From: an uncultured Lachnospiraceae bacterium
GTDB taxonomy: Bacteria; Bacillota; Clostridia; Lachnospirales; Lachnospiraceae
Direction of reading: 5' to 3'
Length of the DNA stretch: 57,065 nt
NCBI GenBank assembly: GCA_910579935.1
Contig: CAJTVQ010000026.1
Span: forward strand, 1-57,065
Below, one piece after another: positions 51,219 to 57,065 of this stretch; position 1 is the stretch's first letter, and each line of letters begins with the position of its first letter. Both the position numbers and the translations under genes were made by a program. The notes beneath the pieces were generated by a model, which worked only from the letters and a program-made list of their open reading frames with translations, did not search any database and was not told the DNA's origin.

Positions 51219-51375
51219 AGGAACTGTTAAGAAATAAATCTTTACATTTGACTTGTCTGAGTCCGCAAATGCCACGTTGTCATCAGTCGTCGATGCCCGC
51301 ATCGACTCCATCTTCCGCCTTGCCTTTGTGAACTCATCCTGCGTCAAAGTGTAAAGTTATTTCTTAACAGTTCCT
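51219..51375. mobile_element. Palindromic element A, copy 2
   Basis: 157 bp, identical to copy 1 at 6352-6508 and in the same orientation. Flanks beside the GGAACTG ends are TTA on both sides. It lies next to a solo end of element B, which suggests insertion of A into or beside an older B. Confidence 0.88.
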
Positions 51376-51916
51376 TATTGAAAAATATAATGAATACATT
51401 ATTGCAAAAATAGCCAGAAAATTTCAGATATGAATCAGTCTCTCTTTATATCCGCCCGAAAACTATATACAGCTAAAGCGGTATCAGCCGAAACTGACAC
51501 CGCCTTGCATGTTAAAGGGGAATTTTACATGTACAAAATACCAAAATATTTTGTACAATCTTATAATATCATTTTGGGAAATATATGTCAATATTTATTG
51601 TGGTGTTTTTCACCAAATGGAAATCTGAATGTTCTTTCATATATCGCAGGAAACCAGGAGCATTGCAGGATACCGGCTATTCCCCTTCAGCCTGGTAAGC
51701 CCTCCGGATAATGCCAATGCAGATTTCCCTTGCCATATCACGGGGAACAGGATCCTGCGGGTTTTGCATATTGGCATTCAGAGCCCACATATACTTCCCT
51801 GAGTTCCTGATAAATTTCCTCATTCTTCTTGATATTATCGGTGGCAAAAAGATAATCGGCAAAAATCAAAGAGTTCGCCTGCGCAGTACTAGTACAACGA
51901 ATAATTAATAACTGTC

Positions 51917-52573
51917 CTAATTAGCATTTGATTTCACACCAGCTTTTACAGCCTCGTCCGGACTGATTTCATCCATTTTATAAGTCCAATGATAAACAAC
52001 CGGCTCCCTGTTGGCCTCTTCAAAATATAGGTATATGCGGTCAGCAGGTCAATTCCTGCCAGCAGGGAAAGGGTTCCTAAACGTTTATATTCTGCGTCAC
52101 GATAAACACACCCTGTATCCGTTGTTGGACGCAGACCGTCCCCTGTCGTTGCAACCGCCTGTATTCCGGGTTTTTCATCGCAGGAAACTGTATGGACAAC
52201 AATCCGTCTTCCGGGACGATTATGCTGCCATCTTCATGAAACTGTAAGGAGATTTGCTTATATACCAAAAGTACATCATGCATTTTCTGTTCAAATTCAG
52301 GGTCACGCTTTTCGCAGTAATACTTGATTTTGAAAGGTTTGATTTCCAATCTGCGCAATATCTTCTGAACCATGGGCTTTGTGATTGAGGCATAGCTTAA
52401 CAGTTCCTAACGTCTATTCGCTCTGCGATTGCGACATTTGACTGGCCTTGTGCTTTGTATACCAGTATTTTTGCACGATCAACAGTCTGAGCCTGTATCG
52501 TTCTGCATCTACACAAAGATTGGAGATATTCATAGTCTCCCTGTTCAATATCTAAGATACGTGCGTGTGCCAT
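51917..52573 (-). pseudogene. IS630-family transposase, broken
   Basis: From ATG 52573 the frame reads MAHARILDIEQGDYEYLQSL, then AKILVYKAQGQSNVAIAERI, the N-terminal helix-turn-helix. It stops at a deletion that carries an end of element A. The middle part starts at about 52395 (MVQKILRRLEIKPFKIKYYC). After a frameshift near 52190 it continues as VVHTVSCDEKPGIQAVATTG, the first acidic-residue region, and LGTLSLLAGIDLLT. Another deletion follows, then EEANREPVVYHWTYKMDEI and the stop at 51917. The enzyme cannot be active. Confidence 0.8.
52396..52410. repeat. Solo end of element A inside the IS630 remnant
   Basis: CTTAACAGTTCC followed by TAA matches the outer end of element A with its usual flank. 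It sits exactly at the junction of a deletion in the IS630 transposase. Confidence 0.65.
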
Positions 52574-52654
52574 AATCAACCTTCCTCTCTTTATCTGATG
52601 ATTTGATTATAACACATGTATATAAATTAGGCTAATTATTTAATTTATAGTGTA

Positions 52655-53986
52655 CTAGTATCCATATCTCTTCCTATATTTCAGAAACATGAAACCAGAT
52701 AACGCAAACGCCATCAGTTCTGCCACAGGCGTTGCCAGCCAGATTCCGTTAACACCCAAAATAAGCGGAAGCACAATCATCGTGATCAACATAAACACAA
52801 ATGACCTCGAAAACGCCAGGACAGCTGAAACGACTCCGTTGGATAATGCGGTAAACATCCCGCTGGCAAATATATTAAAACCGATAAAGAAAAGCGCAAC
52901 TGTACATATCCTGTTTCCCGTCACTGCCAGGTCATATACCGGGTTATCCGGACGGGCAAAAACGGAAACCAAGGGCCTTGTCAGCAGAAAAGAAACTGCA
53001 ACTGTTACAAGGGAAATCCCCGCGATCACCTTCAGGCTGACCGCAGCCAGCTTTTTCAGTTTTTCCCGATTCTTTTCCCCATAATAGTAACTGAGCATAG
53101 GCGCTACGCCGTAAGAATAGCCTGTATATAAGGAACTTGCAAACATCAGCACATACATGATAATTGTAACTGCCGCAACCCCATCCTCACCGACATAGTG
53201 CAGCATTGTCCAGTTAAACATCATTGTGATCATCCCGGTAACAAGAGCAGTCGCCATCTCCGAACATCCGTTAGCAGCTGCATTTGCAAGAACCTTAAAC
53301 CGGAACACCGGTTTCTTGAAATGCAAAAGGCTCTTTTTCCGGCTAAAAACAAATACCCCCACAACCGCCGTCACGGAATAGCCAAGGCCCGTTGCGATTG
53401 CTGCACCGCTGATTCCCATTCCAAACCCGGCAATAAACACATAATCAAGCGCCATATTCAGAATCCCCCCAGTCACGGAACAGATCAGGGAAAGACCTGC
53501 CTTTTCGCTGGCAATCATATAGAGTGTGAAATTGTTCATCAAAAGGATTGGCACAGTAAATACCAGATACCGGCTCAGATATTCCACGCAGTACCCTTCC
53601 ACATCCGCTGAGAGGTTCATGCCTGCAAAAATATGATCCATTACCTGATATCCCACTGCGCACATAACAAGTCCTGCGATCACATTCACTAAGATCAGGA
53701 AGGTAAAGTCCTGCTTTGCCTCATCCTCTTTCTGCTCCCCCATCTTTTTCATAATAACCGCACTGCCCCCGGTGGCAAGCATGGTGGAGACAGCCGTGAC
53801 AAGCTGGATGAGGGGCGCTGTCAGGTTGATTGCAGAAAGAGCATTGGTACCGATCAGGTTCGACACAAACAGCCCGTCAACCATTGTGTAAAAAGACATG
53901 AATACCGTCATTGCAATTGTCGGCACGGCAAATTTCAAGATATTCTTTAGCGTTACAGGTTTTTCGTATACATTTGAGTTTTCCAT
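52655..53986 (-). CDS. MATE-family efflux transporter
   Basis: I start this 443-residue pump at ATG 53986 (MENSNVYEKPVTLKN) with GGAGG upstream; the open frame continues further but without a binding site. It has 12 membrane helices with DGLFVSNLIGTNALSAINLTAPL, SEMATALVTGMITMMFNW and VTIIMYVLMFASSLYTGYSYGVAPMLSYYYGE. MATE pumps export cationic drugs or metabolites with Na+ or H+. The last codons, TAC TAG, are partly formed by the end of an IS630 remnant, so the natural C-terminus may have been slightly longer. Confidence 0.92.
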   Translation of the reverse strand: MENSNVYEKPVTLKNILKFAVPTIAMTVFMSFYTMVDGLFVSNLIGTNALSAINLTAPLIQLVTAVSTMLATGGSAVIMKKMGEQKEDEAKQDFTFLILVNVIAGLVMCAVGYQVMDHIFAGMNLSADVEGYCVEYLSRYLVFTVPILLMNNFTLYMIASEKAGLSLICSVTGGILNMALDYVFIAGFGMGISGAAIATGLGYSVTAVVGVFVFSRKKSLLHFKKPVFRFKVLANAAANGCSEMATALVTGMITMMFNWTMLHYVGEDGVAAVTIIMYVLMFASSLYTGYSYGVAPMLSYYYGEKNREKLKKLAAVSLKVIAGISLVTVAVSFLLTRPLVSVFARPDNPVYDLAVTGNRICTVALFFIGFNIFASGMFTALSNGVVSAVLAFSRSFVFMLITMIVLPLILGVNGIWLATPVAELMAFALSGFMFLKYRKRYGY

Positions 53987-54030
53987 AAATTTTTCCTCCG
54001 TCTGCCTTTTACTTGTTCCTCGTATATGGT

Positions 54031-54061
54031 ATTGTAAACCGTACAGTAACCGTTCGGTCAA
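54031..54061 (-). promoter_or_regulatory. MATE promoter with 19-bp spacer
   Basis: On the minus strand TTGACC (54056-54061) and TACAAT (54031-54036) are 19 bp apart. The spacer holds a dyad-like AACCGTACAGTAACCGTT and a perfect ACCG-TT-CGGT. Long spacers with dyads are typical of promoters activated by MerR-family proteins. No MerR gene is in the window. Confidence 0.5.
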
Positions 54062-54298
54062 TACACTATTTTCTAATTTTGAGGCACCGGATGTTTCTTC
54101 CATTAATGAAATACAGGATTTCATGAAAAAACGGTCCGCAAACAACTTAAAACACCTTTGGGAAAAAAATCGAAGACCCCGACCTGCAGATTACCTATCT
54201 GCAGGCAGTCCGGACTACTTTAAGTACGCATCACCAGAATATGGGCACCCTGTTTAAAATATTATCGCCACAAGCCAAAATCATTTCGGTTATTTAGA
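54062..54298 (+). pseudogene. Possible regulator remnant, frameshifted
   Basis: The plus strand reads LFSNFEAPDVSSINEIQDFM, KKRSANNLKHLWEK, then in another frame KIEDPDLQITYLQAVRTTL and HHQNMGTLFKILSPQAK to a stop at 54298. It is protein-like and helical but I do not recognise the family. Joining needs one base change in the A-run near 54165. Confidence 0.3.
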
Positions 54299-54348
54299 AA
54301 TCTATTCCAAAACCGCATTCCCAATCCCATATTTTTCTGCCAGTGTGT

Positions 54349-54513
54349 TTATAAATGACAAATCCTAAGGTCCGGCCTGTTTTCCTGCAGAAACTGCACG
54401 GCATCCCCGCCTGATTTCAAACAGCTTACACGCATCTGCACCCTGCCCAATATGTAGCTTGCCACTTTTAGATTCGATGTGTCATCATCAACTACTAAAA
54501 TCCAGTTGTTCAT
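54349..54513 (-). pseudogene. Response-regulator receiver domain, N-terminal fragment
   Basis: A 54-codon frame starts at ATG 54513 with AAAGGAG 6 nt upstream. It reads NNWILVVDDDTSNLKVASYI, then SGGDAVQFLQENRPDL, the first two beta-alpha units of a receiver domain with the acidic cluster. It ends just where the phosphate-accepting aspartate should follow. The remainder is gone. The start signals are intact, so a short peptide could still be made. Confidence 0.7.
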
Positions 54514-54727
54514 TGCATTCTCCTTTCCGTTTTGTATGTACGGCTACTATTAAATTTTTAGCTGACTACAATTCTAAAAAACTGGAATTTAATGTTCTGC
54601 AATAACACATTCACCATTTGAATAAAAAGAACCGTTCTCCAAGGGCGCTGGGCGAGACTTATGACAAAGGAGCAAGATAATGAAAAATTGCACGATACCC
54701 TTATGGGTATCGTTTGTCATTATTATA
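54514..54727. other. Short stretch with gene-start fragment
   Basis: AAAGGAG at 54665-54671 precedes an ATG at 54680. Its 18-codon frame (MKNCTIPLWVSFVIII...) runs into element A copy 3, so it may be a gene start cut by the element. Within it, CGATACCC-TTAT-GGGTATCG followed by TTTGTC is a terminator-like hairpin. Confidence 0.3.
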
Positions 54728-54884
54728 AGGAACTGTTAAGAAATAACTTTACACTTTGACGCAGGATGAGTTCACAAAGGCAAGGCGGAAGATGGAGTCG
54801 ATGCGGGCATCGACGACTGATGACAACGCGGCATTTGCGGACTCAGACAAGTCAAATATAAAGATTTATTTCTTAACAGTTCCT
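54728..54884. mobile_element. Palindromic element A, copy 3
   Basis: 157 bp in the opposite orientation to copies 1 and 2, with two base differences, which change V to A and V to I in the one long reading frame through the element. Flanks beside the GGAACTG ends are TAA on both sides, the complement of the TTA flanks of copies 1 and 2. It is next to a broken esterase-like start. Confidence 0.88.
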
Positions 54885-54943
54885 AACTCAGCCACCGTCC
54901 TCTTAAGTGCGTCCGAAATAAAATTTACCTGCAATAAAGCCAT
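54885..54943 (-). pseudogene. Esterase-like gene start, cut by element A
   Basis: ATG 54943 with GGGAGGTG 8 nt upstream opens a frame reading MALLQVNFISDALKRTVAEL that runs straight into element A. The pattern of a short strand followed by F-x-S-x-x-L-x-RTV resembles the start of small secreted-type esterases of the tributyrin esterase group. The rest is not found on the other side of the element. Confidence 0.4.
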
Positions 54944-55118
54944 ATTACACTACACCTCCCTGATACACTGTTATTTTAGTTTTCCATACTGCCTCCACTT
55001 GAATCGTGCCGGACATTTCTTCAAGTTCATCAACGCCCTCCAAACAGATACCAAGCCGATGCGTCTCATCGCCAGCGCAAAAATCTTTATACAGTTATAT
55101 AGCATCCAGCCCAAGGGC

Positions 55119-56444
55119 TTAGATCAACTGAAACTGTTTCCATTTTCCGCTCCTGAAACGGATATAAAAGACCGCTGCCCGTATGCACCAGTCCAGACAC
55201 ATCGCCGCGGCAATGCCAATCACACCCATTTCCAATACAACCGCAAACAGAATGGAAAAAAGCAGCCTCACGCCTATCGTCGTGATCATAGACCAGATCA
55301 TGGTAAATTTCACATCGCCTGCCGCCCGGAGCCCTTTTCCCAACGGATCTGCAAAAGGAAATGCGATACAGTTAAAGACATTGTGGATCAAAACCAGCCA
55401 GACTGTCAGGCTTCTTGTTTCCGGCGCCACATCGAAAAACGGCATAATGACCGGTGTCAGTGCAAAAACTGCCGTATTCCATACAACCGAGAACAAAAGG
55501 GTGATTTTAAGGAGCTTGTGAAAATAGTATGCCGCCTGCCCGTCATCCCCCGCACCCATGCACTGCCCGATCACTGTAATGAATACCGGTCCCATCGTCA
55601 CACAGACCAAAGCCGCAAGGGACCAGATGCTCTGTGCAATTCCATTTGCCGCAATCTGGTATGTGCCAAACAGGGCAGCAATACTGCTTAATGCTACCTT
55701 GACAAACTGGAATACGCCCTGTTCCAAACCGTTCGGCACTGCAATCTTAAGAATACATCTGAGCAGTCCGGTATTCCATCTGCAGATCCACTGTTTTGTA
55801 TAATATACGCCATTCCTCTTATGGAAACAGAGAACCGTCACGGCAGCTGCTGAAAATATCCTTGCAATCAGGGATGGCCACGCAACCCCTGCCACTCCTG
55901 CGCGGAGGATAAATACACCTGTCACATTCCCTACAACATTGATCATATTGGAAACCACTGCAATATACATGGTAGTGCTGGTCTTTCCAATGCTGCGGTA
56001 AAGTGCCGCCCCTGCATTATAGACCGCCAGGGCCGGATAGGAATATGCCGAAATCCGAAGATACGTCACACAAGCCTCCATGACATCTTCTTCTACCCGC
56101 CCGAATATCAATCCCATAAGCGGCCGTCCGGTAATCAGAAGCAGGAGAACGATAACCGTCGAAAAAACCGTGGAAATCATCAGTAACTGACTCGCTGCCT
56201 CCCCTGCTTCCGATTGCTTTTTGCTGCCAATATACTGACTGACGATCACCGCACCGCCGGAAGCAAGTGCCGTAAACTGGAAAATAAAGATCGTATTAAA
56301 GGAATTGACAAGCGATACACCGGATACAGCGGCCTCGCTGACGAAACTGATGACAAAAGTATCTACCAGCCCCACCAAGATTGTCAAAAGCTGTTCCAAA
56401 AAGAGCGGAATGATCAGATTTTTCAAATCTTTATTGCTGAACAA
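55119..56444 (-). CDS. MATE-family efflux transporter
   Basis: This 441-residue pump starts at TTG 56444 with GGAGGAAAAG upstream. It has 12 helices; the family segments are IPLFLEQLLTILVGLVDTFVIS, ASGGAVIVSQYIGSKK, AVPNGLEQGVFQFVKVALSS and VTMGPVFITVIGQCMGAGD. It differs strongly from the other MATE protein at 52655-53986 and is closer to the DinF/NorM-like branch with an EQ motif in helix 7. Substrate unknown. It is flanked by gene debris on both sides, so its survival suggests selection. Confidence 0.92.
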   Translation of the reverse strand: MFSNKDLKNLIIPLFLEQLLTILVGLVDTFVISFVSEAAVSGVSLVNSFNTIFIFQFTALASGGAVIVSQYIGSKKQSEAGEAASQLLMISTVFSTVIVLLLLITGRPLMGLIFGRVEEDVMEACVTYLRISAYSYPALAVYNAGAALYRSIGKTSTTMYIAVVSNMINVVGNVTGVFILRAGVAGVAWPSLIARIFSAAAVTVLCFHKRNGVYYTKQWICRWNTGLLRCILKIAVPNGLEQGVFQFVKVALSSIAALFGTYQIAANGIAQSIWSLAALVCVTMGPVFITVIGQCMGAGDDGQAAYYFHKLLKITLLFSVVWNTAVFALTPVIMPFFDVAPETRSLTVWLVLIHNVFNCIAFPFADPLGKGLRAAGDVKFTMIWSMITTIGVRLLFSILFAVVLEMGVIGIAAAMCLDWCIRAAVFYIRFRSGKWKQFQLI

Positions 56445-56466
56445 TTTCTTTTCCTCCCCGCAAAAC

Positions 56467-56652
56467 CTAATCCAAAGAAAATGTGACTGTTATATCCCCA
56501 TCGCCAAACGCCTCCAAAAGTTCTGTCTGCGTCACATCATTGATCTTTCCGATTCTGGTAAAATTCCATGAGTTTGCAGCATAATAAATTACAAGGGAAT
56601 TTCCCTGATACAGAATGATATCTCCGGCTGTAATCTTCATTGTGTTATCCAT
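56467..56652 (-). pseudogene. Cyclophilin-like-fold protein, C-terminal half
   Basis: The 61-residue frame reads TAGDIILYQGNSLVIYYAANSW, then FTRIGKINDVTQTELLEAFG and DITVTFSLD. This matches the second half of the small bacterial cyclophilin-like domain, whose full length is about 110-130 residues. The first half is missing upstream. The ATG at 56652 has no clear binding site. Confidence 0.6.
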
Positions 56653-56674
56653 ATTAACACATGGGTATAAACAA

Positions 56675-56785
56675 GTTTCTCTTTCCGTTCAAAAAGCCAA
56701 TTATGCGGCAAAAATGTATCAAAAGATTGGCTTTGAGATTGTAAATGGGAATGAAGAAGAATACATCATGGTGAACTACCTATAA
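56675..56785 (+). pseudogene. GNAT acetyltransferase C-terminal remnant
   Basis: Codons read VSLSVQKANYAAKMYQKIGF, then EIVNGNEEEYIMVNYL and TAA. This is the final N-Y-A-x-x-x-Y-x-x-x-GF segment and last strand of a GNAT fold. No upstream part is present; the opposite-strand cyclophilin fragment overlaps. Confidence 0.7.
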
Positions 56786-56809
56786 ATCAGGAGAAAGGAC
56801 ATTCCATAT

Positions 56810-57046
56810 ATGAGAATCCGACCATATATACCAGGCAAAGATTACGAATATGTGTCAAAATGGATTGATGACGAGAGAACTCATGCCTTTTGGTGCGCAA
56901 ACCGCTTGCCATATCCAATTACCCAACAGTCTTTCCACAATTTTTTAGAGAATAATTCAATGGACCGGACGGATAGCGCTTATGCAGCAACCGAAAACAA
57001 CGGACAGATAATCCTGAATTATTCACGGCGGTATAATCTCGCATAA
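56810..57046 (+). CDS. GNAT-like acetyltransferase, probably truncated
   Basis: This 78-residue frame has AGGAG upstream and begins MRIRPYIPGKDYEYVSKWI, then ERTHAFWCANRLPYPITQQS and AYAATENNGQII, the start and first strands of a GNAT N-acetyltransferase. After GQII the sequence changes character (LNYSRRYNLA) and stops, where relatives continue with a strand and the acetyl-CoA loop. It begins 24 nt after the C-terminal remnant of another GNAT gene. It is likely non-functional. Confidence 0.55.
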   Translation: MRIRPYIPGKDYEYVSKWIDDERTHAFWCANRLPYPITQQSFHNFLENNSMDRTDSAYAATENNGQIILNYSRRYNLA

Positions 57047-57065
57047 AATTCGCCGCAGTTATCGT

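Larger units (their letters stand above)
50971..51886. other. Stretch with mobile-element ends and no confirmed gene
   Basis: Apart from elements A and B listed here, it holds a 12-bp imperfect hairpin at 51476-51506. A leftward protein-like run at about 51780-51886 reads ANSLIFADYLFATDNIKKNE, with a second frame ending in QAEGE before TAG at 51677. This may be a remnant but I could not identify a family. Confidence 0.35.
51889..52658 (-). mobile_element. Degraded IS630-family insertion sequence
   Basis: Ends begin CTAGTACA on both sides and keep partial similarity for about 35 bp (left 51889 on, right ending 52658). Each end is next to a TA dinucleotide, the target duplicated by IS630-family elements. 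The inside carries the transposase remnant listed separately. Length is about 770 bp, well short of a full element because of two internal deletions. The right end supplies the stop codon of the MATE gene. Confidence 0.8.

Noticed and set aside
51162..51347. 61-codon frame through element A
   Set aside because: It has no binding site and runs from the element into flanking DNA. The frame is better seen as a property of the repeat, possibly a relic, than as a gene.
51430..51711. 93-codon rightward frame
   Set aside because: Low protein-like content, no binding site and overlap with a hairpin.
1..57065. CRISPR arrays, rRNA and tRNA genes
   Set aside because: No regularly spaced direct repeats and no recognisable tRNA or rRNA segments were seen by eye on either strand.

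Overview
The window looks like a chromosomal segment of a gut Lachnospiraceae (Clostridia, cluster XIVa). The basis is a six-gene Rnf operon in the order C-D-G-E-A-B with an ApbE flavin transferase next to it, low-GC Gram-positive ribosome binding sites, an LCP cell-wall ligase, paired flavodoxin-like reductases, and an intracellular plant-glycoside locus built around a GPH symporter. No rRNA, tRNA or CRISPR array was seen.

Layout, left to right. (1) 1-6185: decaying end of a surface-polysaccharide cluster, transcribed leftward: two glycosyltransferases, a short HAD-like fragment, a Wzt-type ATPase that lost its 5' end at a serine-recombinase scar, and a large HAD-superfamily protein running off the left edge. 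A secreted protein gene lies upstream. (2) 6352-13639: LCP protein, a duplicated cysteine-rich miniprotein, two small acidic proteins, leuS, an AT-rich insert (RibD-like reductase, TfoX-C protein), and a RelB/YoeB-type toxin-antitoxin pair whose toxin carries an in-frame TGA. (3) 13874-20608: apbE, a small membrane protein and the rnf operon. (4) 20859-32629: housekeeping block: YprB-like nuclease, ilvE, an apparent operon of MBL-fold nuclease, thyA, folA, cytosolic BMP-like protein and phosphoesterase, then an ABC exporter and a YtaF/MntP-like membrane protein. (5) 32652-33718: second NAD(P)H oxidoreductase divergent from an HxlR regulator. (6) 33719-34726: remnants. (7) 34727-50970: catabolic island with GH78, GH43, sugar isomerase/epimerase, GH1, GH2, inverted-order GH3, a frameshifted gene and a GPH symporter, all leftward, plus a divergent AraC regulator. 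(8) 50971-57065: mobile-element and gene debris around two MATE pumps.

The island reads as an import-then-hydrolyse system. None of the five glycosidases shows a signal peptide and the transporter is a 12-helix symporter, so an intact rhamnose-bearing glycoside or oligosaccharide is probably imported and trimmed in the cytosol. Both edges carry dead GH genes (a GH1 tail and a GH2 piece) and transposase remnants, so the locus has been reshuffled.

The most distinctive signal outside genes is a set of short palindromic elements. Element A (157 bp) has three nearly identical full copies and two solo ends; element B (165 bp) has one full copy and one solo end. Their terminal repeats differ, but their cores appear related. 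Copies or ends of A lie at several junctions of broken genes, including inside a degraded IS630-family element whose end supplies the stop codon of a MATE gene.
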